A DNA stretch of 64,000 nucleotides from Micromonospora sp. WMMD1082 (GCF_029626175.1 NZ_JARUBM010000002.1:6403001-6467000); one strand, 5' to 3'. Shown: positions 16,934 to 26,979, counted from the first letter of the stretch. The notes: generated from the letters alone by a model not told the origin. Program-made: numbers and translations.

Positions 16934-19900
16934 TTACTGGGCTTGCCGGGCGTCACCGACACAGGTGACGCCGGGGTGTTCCGCGGAACGGACGGTCGTC
17001 ACGTTCTGACCGTCGACCGGTCCGGTGACCCGGACGGTCGCCGCACCGGCCGGCACCGAGGCCGCCCGGGTGGTGAACTGCTGGAAGGCGTTCGCCCCCG
17101 GCGCCACGGCCGGCACCGACCGCTGGCCGTACGGCGTCACCAGCACGATGTCCACCGGAGCGTCATGGTCGTTACGGGCCTGCACCGCGACGTACGCCGT
17201 GCCGGCGACACACCGCGCCTGCGCGGCCACCGTCATCGGCAGCCCGGGTGGGACGCCCTGGTCGTCGGCGAAGACCCGCCACTCGGTGATCGCCACCGCC
17301 GAGTGGGTCGTGCCGTTGCCGTTGGCCCGGACCGTGGCCCGGACCCGTCGGGTGGTGACGGGGTCGAAGGAGACGGTGTTGAACGCCGTGGTGCTGGTGC
17401 CGTAGGTGGACGCGCCGGTCACGTCGCGCCAGGCCGAACCGGCCTCGTCCCAGTGCTGGAGGACCCATCCGTCGGGCTCGGCCACGCCGTCGCCGCTGCC
17501 CTGGTTGGCGTCCCGCCAGAACTTCAGCTCGGTGCCCGTGACGCGGACCGGGCGGGTCCAGTCGTACTGGACCCACTGGGTGGCCGGACGGGTGCCGGAC
17601 CAGGTGCCCCAGATCTGCGCCTGGCTCGGGTTCGGTGGGTCGGCGTTGTCGTTGAGCGCGGTGAGGCTGTTCCACCCCGCGGTGTAGGAGGCGGTCGGGG
17701 TCGCGATCGGCCCGATGTTGCCGGTGAGTGGCCCGGACAGGTCCGCCGGGATGGCGACCGTCCGGGCGGTCTCCAGGTTTCCGGCCACGTCGAACGCGCG
17801 GAACGACACGGTGTGCCGGTTCCCGTCCGGTGCCGCGATGGCACCGCCGTAGGCGGTCCACGCGCCGGTGCCGATGGCGTACTCGATCCCGGCGACCCCG
17901 GAGGTCGCGTCGCTCGCGGTCAGCGTTACCGACCGGGTGACGCCGTGCACGGTGGCGACGCTGACCGGTGCCGTGGCGTCGATGCGTACCGCGAGCGTTT
18001 CCGGTGCCGAGACGTTGCCGGCGCGGTCGGTCGCGGTCGCCGTGACGGTGTGCCCGCCGTCCCCGGTGACGTCGACGTCGACCGACCGGACCGGTGCCGC
18101 GACGACCGGCTGGCCGTCGTCCACCCGGGCGGAGATGGTCAGTCGGCCCCCACGGTCGTCGACACCGGCGACCCGGACCCGGACCGCGGACCGGAACCAG
18201 CCCGCGCCGCCGGCACTGCCACTGGGCGTCAGCGTCACCGTCGGTGCCGTCTCGTCGCCCTCGGTGTCGTCCGGGGAGACCACGGTGACCGGCGCGGAGA
18301 CCCGCCCGGCGGCGTGACCGAGCACGGTGCCCCGGATGGTGAACGTCCCCGGCGCCGCGACGTCCGCCGGCGTCACCGGGTCCCAGAAGACCGGCACCCG
18401 CAGCGTCTCCGCGCCGAAGGAGACGGCCAGGGTGTCGGGCAGGTCGACCTCGTCCACCTCCACCGTCATCGCGGGCGCGGTGACGGAGTCGGGCGGCGCG
18501 GCGAGGATCTTCCACTCCTCGACCGCCACCGCGGAGTAGGTGCTGCCGTTGGTCGACGCGTCGAACACCGCCCGGACCTGCGTGGTGGTCACCGGGTCGA
18601 AGGTGGTGTTCTGGAAGCCCTGGGTGCCGGTCGGGAAGCCGCTCGGGTTCGGCACCTCGGCCCACCGCCCGGCGTCGAGGTCCCAGTACTCGATGCGCCA
18701 GCGGGCCGGCGCCGCGACGCCCACGCCGGTGCCCTGCGGCTGGTCGTTCCAGAAGTCGATCTGCGAGCCGGAGATCCGCATCGGCTGGTCCCAGGCGTAC
18801 TGCACCCACTGCTGCGGCGGGTTGTTGCCGGTCCAGGTCCCCCACATGTCCGGTGGCAGCGGGTTCGACCGGACGATCTCGTCGTTGAGCGCCCGCACCC
18901 AGTACTGGGTGGGCACCGGCTCGTTGGAGACGCTGACCCGGGCCTCCTGGGCGATGTTCGGCCGGGGGGTGAGGTCGCGCCCCCGGGCCGGCGTCGGCGT
19001 GACGAGCTTGATCCGTGGCGGGGTCAGCGTGTCGTCCCACTCGACCGGGTCGATCGCCACCGACCGGCGGAAGTGGCCACCGCCCACGGCGTCGGCGGTG
19101 TGGTACGCGAGGTACCACCGGCCGTCGAACTCCAGGACACCCGGATGGCTGGTGGTCGAGGAGACCGGCCGCAGGAAGGTCCCCCGGTAGGTCCACGGCC
19201 CCTCCGGCGACGCCGCCGTGGCGTAGGCGAGGCAGGCGTGGTAGTTCGCCGGGGTGCACGGCGAGGTCGGGCCGGCGTTGTTGCCGGCGTACGCCAGGTA
19301 GTAGGTGCCGTGGCGGGTGAAGGCCCACGCTCCCTCGAAGAAGCCGGTCAGGCCGGTGACGGAGCGCGGGCTGCCGGTCGGGGTCTTCATGTCCTGCTGG
19401 AGTTCGAGCATCCGGAGCTGGCCGAAGGAGCCCCACCAGAGGTAGACGCGCTGGTGGGGTGCCTCGCCGTCGACCAGGATCGTCGGGTCGATGTTGTGGA
19501 TGGTGTTCGGCGTGGGCACCCGCTGGGAGATGATCGGTCCACCCGCGTGGTCGGTCCACGGGCCGGTCGGGCTCTCCGACACGGCCACCCCGATGGCGAA
19601 CCTGTCCGGAGCCGGGCTGTCCCGCTCGTGGATCGGGACGTACCAGTAGTAGCGGCCGTCGACGCCCCGGACCACCTGGCCGGCGTACGCGCGGCCGGGG
19701 GTCGCCCAGGCGAAGACGGCCTCCGGGCGCAGCAGCGACGGGAAGTGGGTCCACTCGCCGGCCTCGACGTCGGTGGTCCGGAACGCGCCCCACTCGTTCA
19801 TGACGAAGTCGTTGGTGGACGGTCCGGCCTGGTCGTGGCCGGTGTAGAGGTAGAGCTGGTCGCGGTCGGTGGCGTTGCCGGGTGCGCCGGCCGGCACCAC

Positions 19901-20125
19901 GACCGGGGCCGGGTCGGCGGAGTAGTAGCTGCCGTCGCCGAGGATCGGGTTGACGGTGTTGGTGAAGGTGTACGACTCGGGTTCGGCGGCCTGGGCGGGG
20001 CTGGCGATCCCGGCCGGGCCACCGGCGACGAGCCCGGCGACCGCCGCCACGGCGACCGCCCTGCGCAACCGGCGCGACGGCCGGGAGGTGGGTGCGGCGG
20101 CGCCGCGCCCCACGGTGGTGTTCAC
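16934..20125 (-). CDS. Secreted multidomain GH43 glycosidase
   Basis: A 1063-residue protein from GTG 20125 (GAGGAG upstream). Order: signal peptide (1-47); five-bladed GH43 catalytic domain (~50-385), with the base Asp in SADPAPVV (D71), the pKa-modulating Asp in NIDPTILVDG and the acid Glu in FFEGAWAF; a discoidin-like module (~393-540, APARWRIEYWDLDAG); an Ig-like domain (~555-615); an OmpL47-like segment (DATSGVAGIEYAI); a second discoidin-like module (~835-965); and the C-terminal module shared with the proteins at 11740 and 20196. GH43 enzymes act on arabinan or xylan side chains. It is in the same operon as the WxL, DUF916 and GH146 genes. Confidence 0.87.
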   Translation of the reverse strand: MNTTVGRGAAAPTSRPSRRLRRAVAVAAVAGLVAGGPAGIASPAQAAEPESYTFTNTVNPILGDGSYYSADPAPVVVPAGAPGNATDRDQLYLYTGHDQAGPSTNDFVMNEWGAFRTTDVEAGEWTHFPSLLRPEAVFAWATPGRAYAGQVVRGVDGRYYWYVPIHERDSPAPDRFAIGVAVSESPTGPWTDHAGGPIISQRVPTPNTIHNIDPTILVDGEAPHQRVYLWWGSFGQLRMLELQQDMKTPTGSPRSVTGLTGFFEGAWAFTRHGTYYLAYAGNNAGPTSPCTPANYHACLAYATAASPEGPWTYRGTFLRPVSSTTSHPGVLEFDGRWYLAYHTADAVGGGHFRRSVAIDPVEWDDTLTPPRIKLVTPTPARGRDLTPRPNIAQEARVSVSNEPVPTQYWVRALNDEIVRSNPLPPDMWGTWTGNNPPQQWVQYAWDQPMRISGSQIDFWNDQPQGTGVGVAAPARWRIEYWDLDAGRWAEVPNPSGFPTGTQGFQNTTFDPVTTTQVRAVFDASTNGSTYSAVAVEEWKILAAPPDSVTAPAMTVEVDEVDLPDTLAVSFGAETLRVPVFWDPVTPADVAAPGTFTIRGTVLGHAAGRVSAPVTVVSPDDTEGDETAPTVTLTPSGSAGGAGWFRSAVRVRVAGVDDRGGRLTISARVDDGQPVVAAPVRSVDVDVTGDGGHTVTATATDRAGNVSAPETLAVRIDATAPVSVATVHGVTRSVTLTASDATSGVAGIEYAIGTGAWTAYGGAIAAPDGNRHTVSFRAFDVAGNLETARTVAIPADLSGPLTGNIGPIATPTASYTAGWNSLTALNDNADPPNPSQAQIWGTWSGTRPATQWVQYDWTRPVRVTGTELKFWRDANQGSGDGVAEPDGWVLQHWDEAGSAWRDVTGASTYGTSTTAFNTVSFDPVTTRRVRATVRANGNGTTHSAVAITEWRVFADDQGVPPGLPMTVAAQARCVAGTAYVAVQARNDHDAPVDIVLVTPYGQRSVPAVAPGANAFQQFTTRAASVPAGAATVRVTGPVDGQNVTTVRSAEHPGVTCVGDARQAQ

Positions 20126-20155
20126 GGTGTCGGTCTCCTCACGGTGACGCGGGGG

Positions 20156-20190
20156 GTGGTGGCGGCGCCGGTGTCGGGCGCCGCCACCAC
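20156..20190 (-). terminator. Intercistronic hairpin
   Basis: A 14-bp perfect stem (GTGGTGGCGGCGCC/GGCGCCGCCACCAC) around a 7-base loop sits between the stop at 20196 and the next start at 20125. It may attenuate transcription into the GH43 gene or protect mRNA ends. Confidence 0.6.
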
Positions 20191-20195
20191 GAGGG

Positions 20196-23100
20196 CTAGC
20201 CGCAGTTGAGCGCGCCGAACGGCGCCGGGATCTCCGTGGTCACCGGCGCGCCGTCGACCGTGCCGGTGACCCGCACCGTCGCGGTACCGGCCGGCACCGA
20301 TCTGGCCCGGGTGTTGAACGCCTGGAAGGCGGACTTCCCGGCGGCCACGTCGCCGACCGTGCGCGACCCGTACGGCGTGACCAGCTCGATCGTGAGCGGC
20401 ACGTCCTCGGCGTTGCGTGCGGTGACCGCGACGTAGGCGTTGGTGCCGGTGCACTGGGTGCGGGCCTGCACCTCGACGTCCCACGTCGGGGTCTGCGGCG
20501 GGTCGCCCACGGTGAGGGTCAGCGTGGTCCGGGTGGCACCGGCCTCGCTGACGTACGGAGGCAGGATCAGGTCACCGATGACGGTGTAGCGACCGGGGGT
20601 GTCGACGACGGTTTCGTCGAAGTCCCAGTCGACACCGATGGCCTGGTTGTCCCGGGAGCCGTCGTTGTAGGAGACCTCCACCTTGTCCGGCAGGTAGGGC
20701 AGCTCCCCCACCTCGACGGTCTGCGCGAACGTCTCGGCTCCCTGGATCGAGATGCCGCCGGTGGACATCTCCGGCCGCACGTAGATCCGGGCCTCGGCGA
20801 TCAGCCCGTACGCGTCGTTCGTGCCGTAGACCACGAACGGGTCGACGTTGGGCTCGGCCACCTGCTCGGTCGTGATCTCCTGCCAGGTGAACGCGACCGT
20901 GCCGCGCTCGCCGCTGGCGTAGACCGCGTCGAGCGTGCCCGGCAGGGTCGGCACCTCGCCGACACCGGTGCGGATGAGCACCGGCGAGCGGACCGAGTCG
21001 ACGGTCTCGCCGTTGGCCCGCCAGCGCAACACACCCGTGCCGGCGCCGCCGCCCTGCACGCCCCAGATGCGGATCCGCAGGTAGCTGGTGGTCACCGGGG
21101 TGAACCCGAAGCGGTTGTAGGCGTTGGCGACCAGCCCACCGGCGTACGTCGAGCCCTCGGTCAGCGTGACCGGCGTCCAGGTGGTCCCGTTCTCCGAGGT
21201 CTCGATGGCGTACGTGGTGGCCGTCGGCCGGCGGGTGCCGCCGTTGTCGTCGTACCAGTAGATGTCGGTCGACGACAGCCGCACCGGCGCGGTCCACCGG
21301 TACTGGATCCACGCCGTGTTCGCCACGCTGGTGCCGTTCTGCGGCTGGCCCCAGGTGCCCCAGCCGTTCCCGGCGCCCGGGTTCGAACTGTTCGGGGTGG
21401 TGGCCTCGTTGACCCGCGAGTGGTTCTCCCACGACGCGCTGCCGCTGGTGCTGATCGTCGCCGAGGAGCCGAACTCCGCCGTGACCTCCCGCGCGGTGAG
21501 GGTCAACGCCACGGTCGCCACCGACCGCTTCTCGCCGTCGTCGGCGAAGAACCGGAACACGTAGTCGCCGGCAACCGTCCCCGTCACCCGGGTCGCCAGC
21601 GCCGTCGCGTCGGCGAAGATGACGCCCGCTCCCTCCGGCGCGGAGACGGTCTCCCAGCCGAAGGTCAGCTCGCTGTCGTAGGGGATGCCGTCGTCGGACG
21701 CCGTGCCGACCAGCCGGGTCGACAGGTTGCCGTCGCCCGCGCCGTCGCGCCCGGCGGTGACGACGGGTGCCTGGTTGGCGACCTCCGGTACGTCGCGTCC
21801 CGAGTCGAAGACCTGGATCTCGGAGACCGCGGTGAAGAAGGTCGGATTGTTCGTGAACGCGATGCGCAGCTTGTCCGAGGTCACCGTCGCGAAGAGCGCC
21901 TCGTTGAACTTCGCCGACGGGACGGTCGGATTCTTGAACTGGTCCGGTACCTCCCGCCAGCCGCCGGCGCCGTCGGGCACCTGGACCCACCAGCGCGCGG
22001 GCTCGCGGTAGCCACCCGCCTGCCGGTCGCTGACGAAGAACACCTTCACGTTGTCGAAGGACTTCGCCGACCCCAGGTCGAGTTCGATGTGGCCGTTGCG
22101 GTCGGTCGTGCCGTAGTTACCCCAGTACGGCTCGTTGGCGGTGACCCCGTCGGTGACGGCCGCCAGCGACACCGGCCGCTCGGTCACCGAGATCGCGCCG
22201 GGCGTGTGGTTCATCGAGGTGGTGCTCCAGCCTGGTGTGTGGAACTGCCGCCACGGCGTCGGCCGCACGCCCTGCTGGGTGTACGACGAGCCGAGGTCGG
22301 CGCCCGCCGCCAGGTTCGGTGCGTCCTCGGTGAGGTCGATACCGGCCGTCTTGAGATAGCCGACGACCCGTTCGTCGGCGATCGGGGTGTCCACCGCGCT
22401 CGGGAAGTCCGCCCCGGTCGTCGCGGTGAAGGTGACGCTGAGGCCCTCCTCGACCTGGACCTGGTTCGTGTTCGGGTCGTAGGTGAGCTTGCCGAGCCTG
22501 TCGGTGCTGACCTTCCTCTCGCCGTTGAGGAAGAGGCTGTAGCCGGCACCGAGACCGTACCTGCTGCCGTCGGGGTCCCAGACGATGGTGACGTCCTGCC
22601 CGTGATAGCGCAGATTGTTGACCATGAAGTGGTCGTAGCCGAACCTGATCGGCCACAGCTCGATCTTCTCGTCGGCACGCGGCTGGATGCCCGCCATGTC
22701 CTCGACGAAGATGTAGTTCATGTTGCCGAGCATGATGTGGTTGGGGTTGTTGCGGTTGTAGGTCCTCGCCGCCGCGTTCCAGTTCGAGTAGTACTCGGCC
22801 TGGTTCGCGACCCGCAGATCGCCACCCGGGTAGATGCTCCAGGCCATCCAGTCCAGCAGCCGCTTGGCGTAGGCCGGGGTGATGTACTTCTGCTCCGGGT
22901 CGTAGTGGCGCAGCGCCGAGCGGACACCCCGGTACTGCACGGTGAAGTTGATGTTGGAGAAGTTGTTGGAGCCGCCGATCCCGTAGGCCGACCGGTCGTA
23001 CTGGTTGGCGGTGTAGAACGGGAAGATCGGGAAGTTGTCGCCGTAGGTCAGGAAGCGGAACCCGTCCACGTAGGTCTGCCACTGGTCGAACGGGATGAGG

Positions 23101-24935
23101 TTCTCGGCGTAGATGTCGTAGAGGTTGGACTCCTTTGCCGGGATGAGGTTCCGGGCCGAGGCGGGCAGCGGATTGGCCCGGCCGTTGGAGCTGGCCGCGC
23201 TGGTGGCGCCGTGCGACGTACCGGCCAGGAACATCCGCGTGTCGGGGCTCCACAGCCGGTCCAGGATCGCGTCGCGGATCTGGGTCGCGCCGGTCGCCAT
23301 CTCGTCGACCTTGGCCTGGTCGGCGCCGGAGATCTGGTAGAGCTGCCGGGCGGCCTCGAACGCTCCCCACACGTACGCCGACTCGGGGCGCTCGATCGTC
23401 CGGGCGCCGGGTGCGCCGGCATTGGACTTCGGGTAGCCGAACGTGATGGCGTCGGCGTCGTTGCCCGGCATGTAGTTGGTGTCGTACGCGATCAGCTTGT
23501 CGTTGTTGCCGTCGTAGTGCTCAAGTTGGCCGACGCCGTCGCCCTCGAAGTAGCCGGCGAACTTCCGGGCGATCTCCCGGCCGCCGCCGTGCACCTGGTA
23601 CGCCTCAAGCCCCGCGGTCCCGAGGTACTGCGAGTAGTGGTTGTTCCAGCTCGTGTGCCCCGGACTGTCCAGGAAGGCCGAGGAGCCGGAGAGTTCACCG
23701 ATGTTCAGGATCTGGCCGTACGGCAGGTAGGGCGTACGCAGCCACTTGGTGTCCTGCAGGTGCATCGGCTGGGTCAGCGCGACGGCGTTCTGGTAGAGGT
23801 TCACCCCCTCGATCGTCGTCGGGTACTGGTAGACGTGCCCCGACGCGTTGGCGTCGAGCGAGTTGTAGCGCTCGCCCCACCAGCGGTAGACGATGGCCTT
23901 CTCCAGGGCGGGATCGGGCACGTTGATGTAGGGCACGTCCTGTGCCCAGCGACGGTTGAAGTCGGTGATCCCGGTGCGCACGGCCTCGGCCGGCGACAGC
24001 TGCGCGTACTCCCGGTAGCTCTCGACCGTGTCGGGCAGCGTGGCCGAGGAGACGGCGGCGACGACCGACAACGACACCGAGCCGCCGGCCGGCACGGTGA
24101 TCTCCCGGTCGAGGTTGCTGCCGGTGCGGGTGAAGCCGGCACCGGTGAGGTCGACCCTGATGGTGTCCCACGCCGTGTCGACGAGTCCGTTGTTGGCGCC
24201 GCTGGTGATGGTGCGGGTGCCGGTGAGCGCGGCGTCGCCCGTACCGGCCTGGGTGGCCAGCGGTGACGCGGCACGGACGGTGAGGGTGGCCGCCGAGCCA
24301 CCGGGGTTGGCGAAGTCGATGGCGGTGACCGCGACGTTGTCGTAGGTGATGAACTTGGTCAGGTCGGCGGTGACGCCGGTGGTCCCGATCGTGTACCGGC
24401 TCCTGGCGTGGCTCGGCGCGTTGAACCGGTTCGCGTTGACCTCGGTGACGGTCTGCCCGGGCACCGTGACGGTGTAGAGGTTGCCGAGGTTGTTCGGGCC
24501 GCCGACGTACGCGCTGCCGGCGAAGCCCATGGTGGTGAAGTTGTTGTTGCTCGCGCCCCGCAGGTACAGGGAACGGCCCCGGGTCATCAGCACCGCCGAC
24601 CCGAGGGTGCCACGGACGCCGAGGATGCGGTCGAGGTAGTAGTCGGTGCCGCCGCCGGCGAGATCCCGGTCGAAGATCGACTGGTGCATGTTTCCCGCCG
24701 TGAACGGCACGCCGGGCCGGAGTTGGTCGGCGACGTCGCCGACGTTGCTGTAGACCGGGTCGCCGATCTCCATGGCGTGGTTCTGCCCGTTGGTGTAGAC
24801 CCCGACGTCACCCTCGTTACCGGGCAGGACGGGACCGGCGGCGTGGGCCGCGGAGGGCACGCCGACCATCCCTCCCATGACCAGCGCGGCCAGGGCGCCC
24901 CAGAGGGGCACCCGCCGCACGCGTCTCCTGCTCAT
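20196..24935 (-). CDS. Giant secreted (alpha/alpha)6 glycosidase (MGH1/GH63-like) with binding modules
   Basis: A 1579-residue protein. A signal peptide (1-32) is followed by a beta-sandwich N-domain and an (alpha/alpha)6 catalytic domain (to about residue 820) of the MGH1-like, GH63-related type. Candidate active-site stretches are RWWGERYNSLDANASG, YPTTIEGVNLYQNAVALTQP and NDADAITFGYP. After it come a discoidin-like region (~870-1050), a PKD-like domain (~1060-1150), another discoidin-like module (~1155-1290, IYWYDDNGG), Ig-like domains, and the C-terminal module shared with 11740 and 16934. A clear paralogue lies at 30692. Arabinan-type activity is inferred from the neighbours. The gene has its own operator palindrome at 25012. 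Confidence 0.8.
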   Translation of the reverse strand: MSRRRVRRVPLWGALAALVMGGMVGVPSAAHAAGPVLPGNEGDVGVYTNGQNHAMEIGDPVYSNVGDVADQLRPGVPFTAGNMHQSIFDRDLAGGGTDYYLDRILGVRGTLGSAVLMTRGRSLYLRGASNNNFTTMGFAGSAYVGGPNNLGNLYTVTVPGQTVTEVNANRFNAPSHARSRYTIGTTGVTADLTKFITYDNVAVTAIDFANPGGSAATLTVRAASPLATQAGTGDAALTGTRTITSGANNGLVDTAWDTIRVDLTGAGFTRTGSNLDREITVPAGGSVSLSVVAAVSSATLPDTVESYREYAQLSPAEAVRTGITDFNRRWAQDVPYINVPDPALEKAIVYRWWGERYNSLDANASGHVYQYPTTIEGVNLYQNAVALTQPMHLQDTKWLRTPYLPYGQILNIGELSGSSAFLDSPGHTSWNNHYSQYLGTAGLEAYQVHGGGREIARKFAGYFEGDGVGQLEHYDGNNDKLIAYDTNYMPGNDADAITFGYPKSNAGAPGARTIERPESAYVWGAFEAARQLYQISGADQAKVDEMATGATQIRDAILDRLWSPDTRMFLAGTSHGATSAASSNGRANPLPASARNLIPAKESNLYDIYAENLIPFDQWQTYVDGFRFLTYGDNFPIFPFYTANQYDRSAYGIGGSNNFSNINFTVQYRGVRSALRHYDPEQKYITPAYAKRLLDWMAWSIYPGGDLRVANQAEYYSNWNAAARTYNRNNPNHIMLGNMNYIFVEDMAGIQPRADEKIELWPIRFGYDHFMVNNLRYHGQDVTIVWDPDGSRYGLGAGYSLFLNGERKVSTDRLGKLTYDPNTNQVQVEEGLSVTFTATTGADFPSAVDTPIADERVVGYLKTAGIDLTEDAPNLAAGADLGSSYTQQGVRPTPWRQFHTPGWSTTSMNHTPGAISVTERPVSLAAVTDGVTANEPYWGNYGTTDRNGHIELDLGSAKSFDNVKVFFVSDRQAGGYREPARWWVQVPDGAGGWREVPDQFKNPTVPSAKFNEALFATVTSDKLRIAFTNNPTFFTAVSEIQVFDSGRDVPEVANQAPVVTAGRDGAGDGNLSTRLVGTASDDGIPYDSELTFGWETVSAPEGAGVIFADATALATRVTGTVAGDYVFRFFADDGEKRSVATVALTLTAREVTAEFGSSATISTSGSASWENHSRVNEATTPNSSNPGAGNGWGTWGQPQNGTSVANTAWIQYRWTAPVRLSSTDIYWYDDNGGTRRPTATTYAIETSENGTTWTPVTLTEGSTYAGGLVANAYNRFGFTPVTTSYLRIRIWGVQGGGAGTGVLRWRANGETVDSVRSPVLIRTGVGEVPTLPGTLDAVYASGERGTVAFTWQEITTEQVAEPNVDPFVVYGTNDAYGLIAEARIYVRPEMSTGGISIQGAETFAQTVEVGELPYLPDKVEVSYNDGSRDNQAIGVDWDFDETVVDTPGRYTVIGDLILPPYVSEAGATRTTLTLTVGDPPQTPTWDVEVQARTQCTGTNAYVAVTARNAEDVPLTIELVTPYGSRTVGDVAAGKSAFQAFNTRARSVPAGTATVRVTGTVDGAPVTTEIPAPFGALNCG

Positions 24936-25011
24936 CTTCTTTCCTCCTCGTCATCGGTGCCGCTGGCCGGGTGAGGCGTCACCAGCGATGCACCCCGGTG
25001 GTGGTGTGCGA

Positions 25012-25023
25012 GTTAGCGCTAAC
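25012..25023. promoter_or_regulatory. GTTAGCGCTAAC operator
   Basis: A perfect 12-bp palindrome, 77 bases before the giant glycosidase start and 14 bases past the GH127 stop. TTAGCGCTAA dyads are a known kind of LacI-family operator at actinomycete arabinose and xylose genes. No second copy was noticed in the window, and it differs from the CGAAA-type operators here. Confidence 0.65.
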
Positions 25024-25036
25024 ATCGGGCCCGCCC

Positions 25037-26977
25037 TCAGGCCGGTGCCGGCTGGTCGGTGACCGTGGGGAGCCAGACGCGCATGGTCGAGGGGCCACGG
25101 TTGGCCCAGGCGTGGTACGGCACGAGCGCCACCTCGTCGAGCGCTTCGCCGACCACCGGCGCCGACTCGACCGCGTCGGTCAGGTAGGGCCATTCGTGGT
25201 CTCGCGGGCGTACGCGCCGGCAGCACACGGTGACCCGGCCGTCGACCAGGCGGGGCGGCTGGCTGACGTCCACGCGCAGCTCGTCGACGGACTCGACGCC
25301 CGGCACGTCGACGGACTCCAGGGCGAACACGAGCGGGCCGTGTTCCACCGCCACGCAGCCACGGACGGCGTCGATGCGCGGATCCGGGTAGGTGAAGCGG
25401 GGCACCGTCGGCAGGGACAGCACGACCTCGTCGCCGCGCCGCCACCTCCGGTGCTCGGTGACGGTGCCGGGGCCGACCGGCCGGGTCTCCCCGTCGACGG
25501 TCACCGTCGCACCCCGGGCCGCCCAACCGGGCACCCGCAGCGACAGCGACCAGGGACGGTCGTCGTCGGTGTCGATCCGCACCCGGATGGTCCCGTCGTG
25601 CGGGTAGTCGGTCGCGACGGTCACCCCCAGGTGACGCCCGTCGGCGAGGCGGTGCTCGACGGTGCCGGGCAGGTACTGGTGGAGTTGGAGGCCCTCGTCG
25701 TCGACCGTGGCGACGTACGCGGTCAGGCTGGCCAGGGTGCGGGCGACGTTGGTCGGGCAGCACGACACCTCGAACCAGGGCGCCCGCAGCGAGGCCGCCG
25801 CGCGCAGGCTGGGCCGGTCGGCGTCGGGGCGGGTGCCCAGCTCCCGGCGGTGCAGCGTGTTGGTGTAGAAGAAGCTCCGCCCGTCCGCCGACGGCGAGGT
25901 CGACACCACGTTGAACAGCGTCCGCTCGATGAGGTCGGCGTAGCGGGGATCGCCGTCGGCGAGCAGCAGCCGCCACGCGAGCATCACCGAGCCGACACCG
26001 GCGCAGGTCTCCGAGTAGGCCCGGTCCGGGGGCAGCACCCAGTCCTCGCCGAACGCCTCGTCCTGGTGGCGGGAGCCCTGCCCGCCGGTGACGTAGGTGC
26101 GCCGCGTCACCGCGTTGCGCCACTGGTGGCGTACCGCCTCCAGCAGGCTGGCGTCCTTCAGTTCGACGGCGACGTCGACGGCGCCGGCGGCGAGGTAGTT
26201 CGCCCGCACCGCGTGCCCCCGCAGCACGGTCGCCTGCCGGACCGGAAGCTCGTCCTGGAAGTACTCCCGGCCGAACTCCACGTCGCTGAGCCGGCCGTGA
26301 CCGCGCCGGTCGACGAAGAGCGCGGCCTGAGCCAGGTAGCGGTCCTCGCCGCAGGTCCGGGCGAGTTCCACCAGCGCGGTCTCGATCTCCGGGTGCCCGC
26401 AGAGGCCGTCGATGCCGTCCGGGCCGAACGTGTCGCACACGTTGTCGGCCGCCCGGCAGGCCACTGCGAGCAGCCCGTCGTCCGCGCCGGGACGCGTCCG
26501 GGCGCGGGCGACCGCGGCTTGCAGGAGGTGGCCGACGCAGTAGAGTTCGTGGCCCCATTCGAGGTCGGACCAGCGGGGCGCCTGACCGGGGCGACCGAAC
26601 ATGGTGTTGAGGTAACCGTCGGGCTCCTGTGCCGCGGCGACCCGTCGCACCGTCGCCCGGAACCGCGACTCGGTCCGCGCGTCGCCCGTCCGGCCGATCT
26701 CCCACGCCATCGCCTCGAGGAACTTGTAGATCTCCGAGTCGGAGAACTCGCGTCCCCGGCGCCCGTACGGGAGGCCGCCCCGCGCGGCGAGGTCGAAGTT
26801 GCCGATCCAGCCCTCCCGCTCCAGCCAGTGTGCGATGTGGTCGAGGGTCGCCGTGCCGTTGATCGACTGACGCTCGGCCCAGAATCCGCCCGTGCCACGC
26901 ACTGCGTCCAGCCCGAGCGGCCGGAGCCGGCCACGGACCGGCAGGACAGGCGCGGCCATGGGTACGGTGCCGCTCAT
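25037..26977 (-). CDS. Cytoplasmic GH127 beta-L-arabinofuranosidase
   Basis: A 646-residue protein with no signal peptide. It has the (alpha/alpha)6 barrel of GH127 followed by two beta-sandwich domains. The metal/thiolate active site is complete: E323-T-C325 in YSETCAG and C406-C407 in EVSCCPTN, equivalent to Glu338, Cys340, Cys417 and Cys418 of the Bifidobacterium HypBA1 enzyme. It releases L-arabinose from beta-L-arabinofuranosyl oligosaccharides. ATG 26977 is preferred over 26983 because AAGGG lies six bases before the former and directly abuts the latter; 26983 would overlap the permease stop as ATGA. It ends the importer operon, so imported oligosaccharides are cut inside the cell. Confidence 0.9.
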   Translation of the reverse strand: MSGTVPMAAPVLPVRGRLRPLGLDAVRGTGGFWAERQSINGTATLDHIAHWLEREGWIGNFDLAARGGLPYGRRGREFSDSEIYKFLEAMAWEIGRTGDARTESRFRATVRRVAAAQEPDGYLNTMFGRPGQAPRWSDLEWGHELYCVGHLLQAAVARARTRPGADDGLLAVACRAADNVCDTFGPDGIDGLCGHPEIETALVELARTCGEDRYLAQAALFVDRRGHGRLSDVEFGREYFQDELPVRQATVLRGHAVRANYLAAGAVDVAVELKDASLLEAVRHQWRNAVTRRTYVTGGQGSRHQDEAFGEDWVLPPDRAYSETCAGVGSVMLAWRLLLADGDPRYADLIERTLFNVVSTSPSADGRSFFYTNTLHRRELGTRPDADRPSLRAAASLRAPWFEVSCCPTNVARTLASLTAYVATVDDEGLQLHQYLPGTVEHRLADGRHLGVTVATDYPHDGTIRVRIDTDDDRPWSLSLRVPGWAARGATVTVDGETRPVGPGTVTEHRRWRRGDEVVLSLPTVPRFTYPDPRIDAVRGCVAVEHGPLVFALESVDVPGVESVDELRVDVSQPPRLVDGRVTVCCRRVRPRDHEWPYLTDAVESAPVVGEALDEVALVPYHAWANRGPSTMRVWLPTVTDQPAPA

Positions 26978-26979
26978 GG

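Noticed and set aside
16943..20209. Plus-strand open frame of over 1000 codons opposite the GH43 gene
   Set aside because: Antisense shadow of a gene with clear catalytic motifs; composition is low-complexity and no motif was found.
21420..24266. Plus-strand open frame of about 950 codons opposite the giant glycosidase
   Set aside because: Same reason: antisense shadow with no start context or domain.
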